From Pseudomonadota bacterium (GTDB lineage Bacteria > Pseudomonadota > Gammaproteobacteria > Burkholderiales > Burkholderiaceae_B), in the NCBI GenBank assembly GCA_023387815.1, contig JAEWHK010000073.1, positions 1 through 44,037 of the forward strand: a stretch of 44,037 nucleotides of DNA. Direction: 5' to 3'. The translations under genes were made by a program, and so were the position numbers. Positions 16,188 to 25,393 of this stretch are shown piece after piece. The notes beneath the pieces are model-generated. The model saw only the letters and a list, made by a program, of their open reading frames with translations. It had not been told where the DNA came from and did no database searches. Each line of letters opens with the position of its first letter. Position 1 is the first letter of the stretch.

Positions 16188-17078
16188 TCATTGTGTGGCT
16201 GTTCCTGCAAAATGCTCAACCAGAAAATCAATAAACACACGCGTACGCGCTGCGAGGTTTTGTCGGCTCGGATAATAAGCATATAAATCTGCAGACGGCA
16301 ATGTGAACTCCGGAAGGACTATTCGCAAGCGCCCGCTCTCAAGATATTTTGCCAAATCCCATTCCGAACGAATAAGAATACCGTGTCCTTCCAGCGCCCA
16401 GCCAAGCACAATATCGCCATCATTACTGGAAAGCATGCCGTGGACTTTCACGACTTCACTGTGATCCAGGTGGGTAAAACGCCAGATACCATATGCATCA
16501 TCATTCTGACGGTGAATAATGCAGCGATGCCTGGCAAGCGATGCAAGGTCTGAAGGCATTCCATGGCGCTCCAGATACAAAGGAGACGCGCACAGAAACC
16601 GCCGATTTGACAATATTCGCCGAGCATTGAGACGTTTATCCGGCAGTTCGCCAAAACGGATCGCCAGATCGTATCCGCTTTCCACAAGGTCCACCGGCCT
16701 GTCTGTCACCTCCATCTGTACTTCAACCTGCGGATAGCGCTTCGCAAAATCTGACACCAGCGGTGCAATCGTGGTGCGACCAAAGCCTAGCGTCGCATTG
16801 ATACGAAGCAGCCCTCTGGGTTCACGACTCGAGGTAACGCTATCCTCCATATCACGAATATCAGCCAGAATGCGGCTGGCACGTTGCAGATAAGTTTCGC
16901 CTTCGCTGGTCAGACTCAGACTGCGCGTCGTGCGGTTGACCAGACGAACTCCCAGCCGCTGCTCCAACTGAGCAAGTCGTTTCGTCGCGGCTGGGGGAGT
17001 GACGTCCAGGGCTCGAGCCGCCGCCGACAGACTGCCGTGACGCGCAAGCATGACAATAAATTCAAGGTCAGAAATCAT
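16188..17078 (-). CDS. LysR family transcriptional regulator (DmlR/TtdR-like)
   Basis: The 296-residue product has an N-terminal helix-turn-helix (LARHGSLSAAARALDVTPPAATKRLAQLEQRLG region, residues 10-45) and the linker VNRTTRSLSLTSEGETYL. The effector domain contains LRINATLGFGRTTIAPLVSDF and ESGYDLAIRFGELPD, typical of the branch that includes E. coli DmlR and TtdR, which respond to malate or tartrate. It is divergent from the D-tartrate dehydratase gene, so it most likely regulates that gene and the Bug receptor after it. ATG 17078 is used. Confidence 0.92.
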   Translation of the reverse strand: MISDLEFIVMLARHGSLSAAARALDVTPPAATKRLAQLEQRLGVRLVNRTTRSLSLTSEGETYLQRASRILADIRDMEDSVTSSREPRGLLRINATLGFGRTTIAPLVSDFAKRYPQVEVQMEVTDRPVDLVESGYDLAIRFGELPDKRLNARRILSNRRFLCASPLYLERHGMPSDLASLARHRCIIHRQNDDAYGIWRFTHLDHSEVVKVHGMLSSNDGDIVLGWALEGHGILIRSEWDLAKYLESGRLRIVLPEFTLPSADLYAYYPSRQNLAARTRVFIDFLVEHFAGTATQ

Positions 17079-17148
17079 GATTATTCATCACAGGAATATT
17101 GATAATTAACTACAAGTGAAATATTACCTGCTTTTTCAGTCGTAATCT

Positions 17149-17168
17149 TGACCTGTTTGATTCGGTCA
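17149..17168. promoter_or_regulatory. Dyad in the LysR-tartrate dehydratase intergenic region
   Basis: TGACC (17149-17153) and GGTCA (17164-17168) are perfect complements with a ten-base spacer, midway in the 154-base divergent gap. Its place and form suit a LysR-type binding site, but the classical T-N11-A pattern is not strict. Confidence 0.4.
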
Positions 17169-17232
17169 GGCCAATTGCTCTGGTTGGAATCAGTTCATGA
17201 ACACACTGCACTCCTAATAAAAGGCATCACAA

Positions 17233-18399
17233 ATGAAAATCGTTGAAATACGGGAAAAGACACTTCCGATCAGTTCACAAATTCGCAATGCGTATATCGA
17301 TTTCAGCAAAATGACACTGAGTCTCGTTGCGGTGATTACAGATGTAATTCGAGACGGCAAGCCGGTTGTCGGATACGGGTTTAATTCAAACGGACGGTAT
17401 GGTCAGGGCACACTGATGCGCGAACGTTTTTTACCTCGTCTCCTGGAGGCAGACCCAGTTACGCTGCAAGACGAATCGGGAAACAACCTGGACCCACACA
17501 AAATCTGGGCCACCATGTTTTCCAACGAAAAACCAGGCGGTCACGGAGAGCGCTCCGTTGCTATCGGAACCATTGACATGGCTATATGGGATGCCGTGGC
17601 AAAAATCGAAGGCAAACCACTGTTCCAGTTGCTGGCTGAGCGATATGGAAATGGAAAGCCCGATCGCAAAGTATTTGTTTACGCGGCAGGAGGTTACTAC
17701 TATCCGGGACAGGATCATGAAAAATTGAAAGATGAAATGCGCAGCTATATCGACCGTGGCTATACCGTGGTGAAGAAAAAGATTGGTGGCGCATCACTGG
17801 ACGAAGATCTGCGGCGCATCGACTCGATATTAAGCGTACTTCAGGATGGGCAAAAACTTGCAGTGGATGCCAATGGTCGGTTTGATCGTGATACTGCCAT
17901 TACCTACGCAAAGGCGCTTTCTCAGTACGACCTGTTCTGGTACGAAGAACCAGGAGATCCGCTTGATTTCGAATTGCAGGCTGCGCTACGGAATTACTAT
18001 CCCAACCCCATGGCTACAGGCGAAGACCTGTTTTCCATGCAGGACGCACGCAACCTGATCCGGTACGGAGGCATGCGAGCCGATCGAGACTGGCTGCAGT
18101 TTGACTGCGCACTTAGCTATGGATTGGTTGAGTATCTTCGCACGCTGGATATGTTGCATGAACATGGCTGGTCGCGCTCAAGATGCATCCCTCACGGCGG
18201 CCACCAGATGTCATTGAATATTGCGGCTGGGCTCGGATTGGGCGGCAATGAGTCCTATCCCGATCTCTTCCAGCCATTCGGTGGCTTTCCAGATTCGGTG
18301 AAAGTGGATAACGGTTACATCACAATGCCTGATCTGCCCGGCATTGGTTTCGAAGGCAAGGCTGATCTGTATGAAGTGATGCAGCAATTGTCTGCATAG
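17233..18399 (+). CDS. tarD: D(-)-tartrate dehydratase (enolase superfamily)
   Basis: This 388-residue mandelate-racemase-like enolase superfamily member most likely dehydrates D-tartrate to oxaloacetate. By recalled comparison with Bradyrhizobium TarD, the key residues are present one position earlier: base Lys183 in VVKKKIGG, metal ligands Asp212 (VDANGR), Glu238 (WYEE) and Glu264 (TGEDLF), and His321 (IPHGGH). Long stretches such as VVGYGFNSNGRYGQG, EKPGGHGERSVA and PDLPGIGFEGKADLY are hallmarks of this subgroup. AAAGG lies eight bases before ATG 17233. It is followed by a Bug receptor gene after 40 bases, suggesting an uptake-plus-catabolism operon controlled by the divergent LysR protein. 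Confidence 0.9.
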   Translation: MKIVEIREKTLPISSQIRNAYIDFSKMTLSLVAVITDVIRDGKPVVGYGFNSNGRYGQGTLMRERFLPRLLEADPVTLQDESGNNLDPHKIWATMFSNEKPGGHGERSVAIGTIDMAIWDAVAKIEGKPLFQLLAERYGNGKPDRKVFVYAAGGYYYPGQDHEKLKDEMRSYIDRGYTVVKKKIGGASLDEDLRRIDSILSVLQDGQKLAVDANGRFDRDTAITYAKALSQYDLFWYEEPGDPLDFELQAALRNYYPNPMATGEDLFSMQDARNLIRYGGMRADRDWLQFDCALSYGLVEYLRTLDMLHEHGWSRSRCIPHGGHQMSLNIAAGLGLGGNESYPDLFQPFGGFPDSVKVDNGYITMPDLPGIGFEGKADLYEVMQQLSA

Positions 18400-18439
18400 T
18401 TGCACAGCTGAAAAACATCAACATAACGGAGACAAACAG

Positions 18440-19435
18440 ATGAAGAGAAACACAGGAAAAATGGCCTGCGGCATAGTTATGATTTTGGGAATTTACGCAA
18501 CGCTGGGTGCGCCCGCTGCAATGGCAGAATACCCGGACAAGAGCATAACAATTGTGGTGCCCTTTGCCGCCGGAGGCCCGTCAGATAAAATCGCCCGTGA
18601 TGTAGCCGAGGCCCTCCGTGAGCCATTGGGGCAAGCGATTGTGGTTGAAAATCGACTGGGTGCCGGGGGCACGATTGGAACGGCACGTGTTGCACGCGCA
18701 AAGAACGACGGCTACACGCTTCTTGTTCACCATATCGGGCTGGCAACGGCTCATGCACTGTATAAGAATCCGGGCTATAAAATCGATGATCTTGAATTTC
18801 TTGGCCTCATCAACGAAGCACCCTCAACACTCATAGGTAAGACATCACTCACTGCCAACGATTTCAGCGAGTTAAAAAAATACATTGCCGAAAAGGACAG
18901 CGAAATCAACCTGGCCAATGCCGGAGTCGGTTCCGCATCGCATTTATGCAGTCTGATGCTGCAACACACATTGAAAAGTCATATGACATTTGTGCCTTAT
19001 AAAGGAACAGCACCGGCGATGACTGATCTGATGGGGGGACAGATTGATCTGATGTGCGAACAAGCCACCAATAGCATTCCGCAGATCGAAAGTGGCAAGG
19101 TAAAAGCATACGGGGTCAGCAGCACGAAACGCATGCCTCTTGCCGCGTTGGCAAATGTTCCTACACTTGATGAAGCGGGACTCAAGGGCTTTACTTTCAA
19201 TGTGTGGCACGGCCTTTACGCCCCCAAAGGCACACCGCAGCCTGTCGTCGAAAAAATTAATTCTGCCCTGCGTAAAGCATTGAGGAACCCAGATTTAATC
19301 AAACGGCAGGAGGCTCTTGGTATTTCCATAGTGACAGATGACAGGCTTTCTCCCGAAGGTCATCGCCAATATTTCGATAAAGAAGCCGCGCGATGGTCGG
19401 AAGTCATCAAGGATGCGGGTATTCAGCCCGAGTGA
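18440..19435 (+). CDS. Bug family (TctC-like) periplasmic solute receptor, tartrate-linked
   Basis: The 331-residue product has a signal peptide ending near APAAMA and then the Bug start EYPDKSITIVVPFAAGGPSDKIAR. It has further blocks VVENRLGAGGTIGTARVARA, FVPYKGTAPAMTDLMGGQIDLM and WHGLYAPKGTPQPVVEKIN. It differs clearly from the receptor at 15146-16111 in the ligand loops. Being in tandem with the D-tartrate dehydratase gene, it probably binds D-tartrate or a similar hydroxydicarboxylate; this is inferred from context. No membrane subunits of a TctAB transporter are adjacent. Confidence 0.92.
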   Translation: MKRNTGKMACGIVMILGIYATLGAPAAMAEYPDKSITIVVPFAAGGPSDKIARDVAEALREPLGQAIVVENRLGAGGTIGTARVARAKNDGYTLLVHHIGLATAHALYKNPGYKIDDLEFLGLINEAPSTLIGKTSLTANDFSELKKYIAEKDSEINLANAGVGSASHLCSLMLQHTLKSHMTFVPYKGTAPAMTDLMGGQIDLMCEQATNSIPQIESGKVKAYGVSSTKRMPLAALANVPTLDEAGLKGFTFNVWHGLYAPKGTPQPVVEKINSALRKALRNPDLIKRQEALGISIVTDDRLSPEGHRQYFDKEAARWSEVIKDAGIQPE

Positions 19436-19540
19436 CGTCCGTGCCCGACAAAGTGAGCCAGAGGGTCTATGCGCATGTAAACCATGCTCCACAGGACCGC
19501 AAGCTCGAAGGCCACAAAACGCTTTCGAAGACCTGAACAG

Positions 19541-19572
19541 CAAAAAGCCCCATCCTCCTGAGAGAATGGGGC
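19541..19572 (-). terminator. Rho-independent terminator after icd
   Basis: On the minus strand GCCCCAT (19566-19572) and ATGGGGC (19547-19553) form a seven-base-pair stem with a 12-base loop, followed by five T (19542-19546). It lies 34 bases after the icd stop and may also block the converging Bug transcript. The rest of the 170-base gap (19436-19605) shows nothing else. Confidence 0.8.
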
Positions 19573-19605
19573 CTTGCGGGCTTCAATGAATCAGTCGATA
19601 ACTGA

Positions 19606-20862
19606 TTACATGTTTTCGATCATGACCTGACCAAAGCCGGAGCAGCTAACCTGAGTTGCACCTTCCAGCAGGCGGGCAAAGTCATAAGTCACTTTTTTGG
19701 ACAGGATGGATTTTTCCATTGAAGAGATGATCAGATCAGCCGCTTCAGTCCAGCCCATGTGACGCAGCATCATTTCAGCTGACAGAATTTCTGAACCTGG
19801 GTTCACATAGTCTTTGCCAGCGTATTTAGGTGCTGTACCGTGTGTGGCTTCGAACATGGCAACAGAGTCAGACAGGTTGGCGCCTGGGGCGATACCAATA
19901 CCACCGACCTGAGCAGCCAGCGCGTCAGACACGTAGTCACCGTTAAGGTTCAGTGTTGCAATCACAGAATACTCTGCGGGACGCAGCAGGATTTGCTGCA
20001 GGAATGCATCGGCGATGGAATCCTTGATGATGATTTCCTTGCCGGTTTTTGGATTCTTGATTTTGCTCCATGGGCCGCCATCGATCAGTTCAGCACCGAA
20101 TTCTTTTTGTGCCAGCTCGTAGGCCCAGTCACGGAATCCACCTTCGGTGAACTTCATGATGTTGCCTTTGTGTACGATAGTGACGCTAGGTTTGTCATTG
20201 TCGATCGCGTACTGGATCGCTTTGCGTACCAGGCGCTCTGTTCCTTCGCGGGAAACGGGTTTTACACCGATACCGGATGTCTGAGGGAAACGGATTTTCT
20301 TGACACCCAGTTCATTCTGCAGGAAGGTGATCAGTTTCTTGGCGTTCTCGGATTCGGCTTCAAATTCGATACCGGCGTAGATGTCTTCGGAGTTTTCACG
20401 GAAGATCACCATATCGGTTTTTTCTGGTTCACGCACCGGTGAAGGTACGCCTTTGAAATAACGGACAGGACGCAGGCAGACATACAAGTCGAGTTGCTGA
20501 CGCAGGGCCACGTTCAGGGAGCGGATACCGCCGCCAACTGGCGTTGTCAGGGGACCTTTGATGGAAACAACGTAGTCCTTGACGGCTTCCAGGGTTTCAT
20601 CGGGCAGCCAGACGTCGGAACCATACACTTTAGTGGATTTTTCACCGGCGTAGATTTCCATCCAGTGAATTTTGCGTTTGCCACCATAAGCCTTTTCTAC
20701 GGCAGCATCTACAACCTTGAGCATCACGGGCGTGATATCTGCGCCGGTGCCGTCGCCTTCAATAAAAGGAATGATTGGCTGATCAGGAACGTTCAGGGAA
20801 AAATCTGCGTTCACTGTGATTTTTTCGCCCGATGATGGGACTTTAATATGCTGGTAAGACAT
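19606..20862 (-). CDS. icd: Isocitrate dehydrogenase (NADP+)
   Basis: This 418-residue citric acid cycle enzyme decarboxylates isocitrate to 2-oxoglutarate. The substrate loop GGGIRSLNVALRQQLDLYVC holds the serine that AceK phosphorylates in E. coli. HGTAPKY, the NADP-specifying Lys-Tyr pair, is followed by AGKDYVNPGSEILSAEMMLRHMGW. ATG 20862 has GGAG seven bases upstream; a 23-codon extension upstream is not supported. Two palindromes lie in the leader (20916-20929 and 20934-20944). It is on the same strand as, and downstream of, the large synthetase gene but probably has its own promoter. Confidence 0.97.
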   Translation of the reverse strand: MSYQHIKVPSSGEKITVNADFSLNVPDQPIIPFIEGDGTGADITPVMLKVVDAAVEKAYGGKRKIHWMEIYAGEKSTKVYGSDVWLPDETLEAVKDYVVSIKGPLTTPVGGGIRSLNVALRQQLDLYVCLRPVRYFKGVPSPVREPEKTDMVIFRENSEDIYAGIEFEAESENAKKLITFLQNELGVKKIRFPQTSGIGVKPVSREGTERLVRKAIQYAIDNDKPSVTIVHKGNIMKFTEGGFRDWAYELAQKEFGAELIDGGPWSKIKNPKTGKEIIIKDSIADAFLQQILLRPAEYSVIATLNLNGDYVSDALAAQVGGIGIAPGANLSDSVAMFEATHGTAPKYAGKDYVNPGSEILSAEMMLRHMGWTEAADLIISSMEKSILSKKVTYDFARLLEGATQVSCSGFGQVMIENM

Positions 20863-20915
20863 GCTGGCTCCGTAACCCACAAGTAAAAAACATGAAGACT
20901 GCCTTGGAAAATTCA

Positions 20916-20944
20916 GTCTTATATAAGACATAACAGTTTAACTG
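20916..20944. promoter_or_regulatory. Adjacent palindromes upstream of icd
   Basis: GTCTTATATAAGAC (20916-20929) is a perfect 14-base palindrome, and CAGTTTAACTG (20934-20944) is an 11-base palindrome four bases away. The AT-rich core could be part of a -10. They lie 54-82 bases before the icd start, where a repressor or activator of a citric acid cycle gene would act. Confidence 0.55.
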
Positions 20945-20985
20945 AAAAACGCCCATTTTGCAGGGGGAATTTCTTCTGCCACGTC

Positions 20986-21008
20986 AAAAAATGCGGGCGG
21001 AACAGCCC
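20986..21008 (-). terminator. Possible weak terminator after the Pls-like gene
   Basis: On the minus strand GGGC (21005-21008), a six-base loop, and GCCC (20995-20998) form a short stem followed two bases later by ATTTTTT. It lies 31 bases after the synthetase stop. The stem is only four base pairs, so confidence is low. Confidence 0.4.
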
Positions 21009-21038
21009 AGGATCGGTGTAATCACTGAACCGACCCGC

Positions 21039-24000
21039 CTAGGTCATCTCAGCCTCCGCCGGCGCATCGCCCTTGTTTTTATCCTGTACCGGGCGCCCGG
21101 CCGACGCTGCGTGATGCCGGTGCTGGTGCCAGTTCTGTGCCGGCGAGCCGATCCAGCTGCTGTTGGCCGGTATCGTTTCACCTTTCATGACTGTCGTCAG
21201 CGGGCCGATCAGCGCCCCGCGCCCGACCCGGGTGTCATACAGCACGGTACTGCGCGCCCGCAAATTGACGCCCTGATCGATAAACACGTTACCGATTTTC
21301 ATGACCCGATCTTCAAACAGATGCGTCTGCGGGCCGGAAAGACCGTTAAGTACGGCATCGTCGCCAATATGAACACAATCGAATTCCGTGATATCAGTGG
21401 TATCCAGGTAAACGCCCCTGCCAATCTGCACACCCAGCAGACGCATCAGAAATGGCAAAAAGACGGTACCCCGCAGGTAATTCAGAAAGTTGGACACGGC
21501 CATCGATTCATACACATTGGTGACTGCCTCGCTGACCCACACATAGAGCGACCACATGGGCGCCGCAGTCGGCCGATAGCGCTGCAACAGCAGCCATTTG
21601 AGCAGCACCACCAGCACAAAGGAACTCACCCCATAAAGCAGACCATCGTAAATCAGGGATGGCAGCGATTGCACCGTCGATGCCATGGATTCATAACGGA
21701 TGATGTCGTACACAATCAGATAGCCGGCGCAAATCGTAAATGCCATTGGCAGAACAATGCGCAGGGACTCGACCAGGGCACGCCCCATGCGTCGACGCGG
21801 TGTAGGCCGGAACGTGGTCTGCTCATCAAAACGCGTGATCATTTCGCGTGCAGGCAGCAGGATGGGTGGCGAACCGAACCAGGTATCTCCCGGCTTCATC
21901 TGCTCACTCTCGGGCGCACGTGTCTGCACACCAATCAGCACGTTCGGCGCAACCACGGTCCCGTCAGGCACATAAGCCCCATTGCCGACAAAACTTCGAT
22001 GTCCAATAAACGTGTTGCGAATGGTCATCCAGCCACCATCCACTTCATCATCGCCCAGCATGACCGCATCGGCAATGAATGAATCATCTCCCAGCGTCAG
22101 CATATTCGGCGCGGCGCCCATGATGGTGGAAATTTCCGCATTTTTTCCGATGCGCGCGCCCAGCAGCCGATACCAGGACGCAGCAAACACGGTTGCGTAA
22201 ACGCCGTGCAGCGTATGCAGACTGGCGGCCTGAATCTGGTTGATCAGCCATTTTCGATAATAAAGACTGCTGTATACCGAATATCGCCCGGGCTGCATTT
22301 TGGGCAGTGCCAGCCAGCGTACCAGCGCGGAGAGCAAGGCAGTGAACAGAATCAGCACAAACGATGCGGGAACCGCAATGCAGAAATATTTCAGACCAGA
22401 CAACAGGAAGTTGTCATAATCGAAGTTCGGATCGACCATATCAATGAAGATGAAGGTCGGAAAGAGCGGCGTAAAGAACAGCAGGGCAATGAACAGACTG
22501 CCCAGGGAATAGAACAGCCATTCGAAAGCGATGCGACGGCGCCCGGGCATGGGTCGAGGAGGCAGCTCGGATCGGTAGTCGCCTGCCATCTTCCTGGACG
22601 GTGAGCCCTCCCAGACTTCAGCCGCGCCAATACGCTGACCATCATAGAGCGATGACAGGCCATTAAGCCGGCCATCTTCCTCGATGGCGGTATTGCCTTC
22701 CAGAATACAGTAAGAGCCGACATAGGCATTGCGGCCTATCGTTACAGTTCCCAGCACCAGCTCGCCATTTTCCACCCTGGCGTTTTCAATATGAACATCG
22801 GCGCCGATACTGGCGCCTTCCTCAATCGTCAGCAACGAGGGCATTCGCACGGACATGGAACTGAGCATGGCTTCACGACCGATACGTGCCCCCATGCAGC
22901 GCAGGTAGCTTGCGTAAATTCGCGTACCGGCAATCAGGTAGAGCGGCGCCACATTGCTTAAGCGGTCTGACAGCCACCAGCGAAAGAAAGTCACGCCCCA
23001 TAACGGATACCGGCCCGGCTTCATGCCCGCAGTCAGAAGTTGTCTGCCCAGGATGGCCAACAGAAAACTGAGCAGGTAAACGGCAATGAATACGACAAAT
23101 GACATACCGATGGCATGCCAGGCACTGTCGTATATTTCACCTGTGAGATTGTGATAGGTAAAGAACGGTGCCAGCCACTGCATGATGGAAAGCGTTATCA
23201 GAAAGGGTACCGATACGAACTGAGCCAGCCCACAGGCCAGACGACGAGACCAGGTATTGTTGGCCGAGGGCTCAAACAGGGGTTGCGTCTCCCCTTCTGC
23301 CTGCTGCAGACGATCGAGTTGCTGCATGCACTCTGCAATCGCGCGTATGCTGCGGCGCTGATACACATTTTGCACTGTCAGGCCGGCGTAGCGCGGCACA
23401 TTGCGAATCTGCGACACAAGGCGGGCAGCGAGCAGCGAATGCCCGCCCATATCAGAAAACAGATCCGCATCCAGCCGGATGCCCTGTCCCGGAAAAAGCG
23501 CCTTCAGCACACCAAACAAGGTTTCCTGAGCCTCGTTTTCCGGCTCATCCGAGGCCTGGCCACTGCTGTCTGCCTGTTTATTGATTGGCATTTGGGCCAG
23601 TGCCTTGCGATCAATTTTTCCGGAGATCAGGCGCGGCACGCTTTCTGTAAACTCGAAATACGCCGGAATCATGTAAGCCGGCAGCCGCGTTTTGAGAATA
23701 TCACGCAAGGTGGCGGGCGCAGGCAAAGGATGCGGGCTGCCCGCCTCCGTCACAATCCACGCCACGAGCTGGTCCATCTCATTGATTTTTCGAACCAGTA
23801 CAGCCGCCGTGGCCACACCGGCCTGTTCCGACAAAGCGGCTTCGATTTCTCCAAGCTCTACCCGGAAACCTCGAATTTTGACCTGATCATCAACGCGGCC
23901 CAGGCATTCAATTACCCCACCCGGCTGAATCCGGGCCAGGTCTCCAGTGCGATACAGGCGCAACTCCGTATCCTGTTCGGCAAAGGGATTAGGCAGAAAT

Positions 24001-25121
24001 TTCTCGGCGGTCAGATCAGGGCGCCCCAGGTATCCGTGGGCAACGCCAGGGCCAAAAATACACAACTCTCCTACCTCGCCCACGGGCACAAGCTGCCTCT
24101 CTTCATTGATAACGGCAAGGCCATAGTTGGGTAGCGGTGTACCAATGGTAACCGGCTTATCGATCGCCAGCTGCTCCAGGGTGGCCGATACCGTTGCTTC
24201 TGTCGGACCATAAGTGTTGAACAGGCGAATCCGGCGATTATCCAGTTTGGCGACCAGCGCATCCGGACACATTTCGCCGCCCATATTGATAATGCGCAGA
24301 CTGGCGGGCACCTCGGTAAACAGTGCCAGCAAGGTCGGGACCGCGTGCAGGACAGTGACACCGGCCTTTTGCAGCGCAGTGGGCAAGGCCAGCGGATCGG
24401 CCACCAGCAGTTTGGGCGCGATCCATAAACTGGCTCCGGCCAGCCAGGATATCCAGATTTCTTCGAATGACATATCGAAAGCAACCGAAAACCCCTGATA
24501 GACCAGATCAAAGTGAGCCACGCCCAGTATTTCGTTTTCGCTGCGCAGGAAAGGACAGATATTTTCGTGACGAATCACAATGCCCTTGGGCTTGCCTGTA
24601 GAGCCGGATGTATAGATGACATAGGCAGGGTCTGATGGCAGTACCCCCTGGCGGCGACGAAGAGGCCCTTCGGCGGCAAGCGTCAACTGGCCCGGCTGCC
24701 ACACAGTAAAGGGCTGAGCTGAAATTGCCAGACTATCGGCAGCATGGTCACAGACAATGCCTCGCGCCTGGGCATCCTGCAGACAGACGACGACCCGGTC
24801 AATAGGCGTATCGGCATCAAAAGGCAGCCACGCCGCACCTGCCTTGGTAATAGCCAGTTGTGCGATCAGCAGCTGACTGCCACGAGGCAGCCACAGTCCG
24901 ATAATGTCGCCGGGAGCCACACCGCTGGCAATCAGATGATGCGCCATCAGATCAGCTGCCTGATTGACCTGTCGGTAAGTCAGACGCAGAAAACCATCGA
25001 TCAGACAGGTATGTTCGGGATACGTGGCTGCCGTGGCTTCGAAAATATCAGGCAGAATTTCAGGCTGCAGAAACTGCGGCACGCAGGGGCCGCGTACAAT
25101 CGACAATTCAGAAGAAAACAC
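21039..25121 (-). CDS. Pls/PosA family single-module peptide synthetase (A-T-membrane protein)
   Basis: The 1360-residue protein starts with an adenylation domain: A3 YVIYTSGSTGKPKG (167-180), A4 FDMSFEEIW (215-223), A5 NTYGPTE (302-308), A7 YRTGDL (390-395), A8 GRVDDQVKIRGFR and A10 GKIDRKAL (501-508). A carrier domain follows with Ser562 in MGGHSLL. The C-terminal 740 residues have six membrane helices in three pairs, each pair followed by a left-handed-helix, transferase-like soluble block (for example IGRNAYVGSYCILEGNT). This is the layout of epsilon-poly-lysine synthetase. Manual pocket residues are D216 M217 E220 H259 I278 M280 T303 V311 S312 K502; the acidic E220 hints at a cationic amino acid. 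There is no thioesterase. The product is unknown. Confidence 0.88.
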   Translation of the reverse strand: MFSSELSIVRGPCVPQFLQPEILPDIFEATAATYPEHTCLIDGFLRLTYRQVNQAADLMAHHLIASGVAPGDIIGLWLPRGSQLLIAQLAITKAGAAWLPFDADTPIDRVVVCLQDAQARGIVCDHAADSLAISAQPFTVWQPGQLTLAAEGPLRRRQGVLPSDPAYVIYTSGSTGKPKGIVIRHENICPFLRSENEILGVAHFDLVYQGFSVAFDMSFEEIWISWLAGASLWIAPKLLVADPLALPTALQKAGVTVLHAVPTLLALFTEVPASLRIINMGGEMCPDALVAKLDNRRIRLFNTYGPTEATVSATLEQLAIDKPVTIGTPLPNYGLAVINEERQLVPVGEVGELCIFGPGVAHGYLGRPDLTAEKFLPNPFAEQDTELRLYRTGDLARIQPGGVIECLGRVDDQVKIRGFRVELGEIEAALSEQAGVATAAVLVRKINEMDQLVAWIVTEAGSPHPLPAPATLRDILKTRLPAYMIPAYFEFTESVPRLISGKIDRKALAQMPINKQADSSGQASDEPENEAQETLFGVLKALFPGQGIRLDADLFSDMGGHSLLAARLVSQIRNVPRYAGLTVQNVYQRRSIRAIAECMQQLDRLQQAEGETQPLFEPSANNTWSRRLACGLAQFVSVPFLITLSIMQWLAPFFTYHNLTGEIYDSAWHAIGMSFVVFIAVYLLSFLLAILGRQLLTAGMKPGRYPLWGVTFFRWWLSDRLSNVAPLYLIAGTRIYASYLRCMGARIGREAMLSSMSVRMPSLLTIEEGASIGADVHIENARVENGELVLGTVTIGRNAYVGSYCILEGNTAIEEDGRLNGLSSLYDGQRIGAAEVWEGSPSRKMAGDYRSELPPRPMPGRRRIAFEWLFYSLGSLFIALLFFTPLFPTFIFIDMVDPNFDYDNFLLSGLKYFCIAVPASFVLILFTALLSALVRWLALPKMQPGRYSVYSSLYYRKWLINQIQAASLHTLHGVYATVFAASWYRLLGARIGKNAEISTIMGAAPNMLTLGDDSFIADAVMLGDDEVDGGWMTIRNTFIGHRSFVGNGAYVPDGTVVAPNVLIGVQTRAPESEQMKPGDTWFGSPPILLPAREMITRFDEQTTFRPTPRRRMGRALVESLRIVLPMAFTICAGYLIVYDIIRYESMASTVQSLPSLIYDGLLYGVSSFVLVVLLKWLLLQRYRPTAAPMWSLYVWVSEAVTNVYESMAVSNFLNYLRGTVFLPFLMRLLGVQIGRGVYLDTTDITEFDCVHIGDDAVLNGLSGPQTHLFEDRVMKIGNVFIDQGVNLRARSTVLYDTRVGRGALIGPLTTVMKGETIPANSSWIGSPAQNWHQHRHHAASAGRPVQDKNKGDAPAEAEMT

Positions 25122-25180
25122 GCGGAACTCCTTGCGCCTGGCGCAATCAGACTGGACGGTATTGGTCTTTTCATTTCGAC

Positions 25181-25245
25181 TGCCGGATCGGCAGCATGTT
25201 ATGATGAGGGACCAGTAAAATGGCAGCGATTATGCCGAATCGGCA
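25181..25245. promoter_or_regulatory. Pair of near-identical 13-base palindromes ahead of the Pls-like gene
   Basis: TGCCGGATCGGCA (25181-25193) and TGCCGAATCGGCA (25233-25245) differ only at the central region by one base. Their centres are 52 bases apart, about five helical turns. They lie in the 272-base gap between the divergent synthetase and DUF1841 genes. The rest of that gap shows no clear gene. Confidence 0.5.
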
Positions 25246-25393
25246 CTGACAGGCTGCTTAATTTTGCACGTCCCGGCACTGTGCCTGCGCGACAGTTGTT
25301 TCCAGTCGTTTCGACCTGTATTTCTTAGTGATATTGTAGACTTAACCCGAACTTTTAACGGCATGCCTTGCGCACGCCGCACTCATTATTCTT

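Noticed and set aside
20958..22082. Plus-strand open frame of about 370 codons opposite the Pls-like gene
   Set aside because: The product is rich in His, Arg and Gln without domains, typical of the complement of a real gene.
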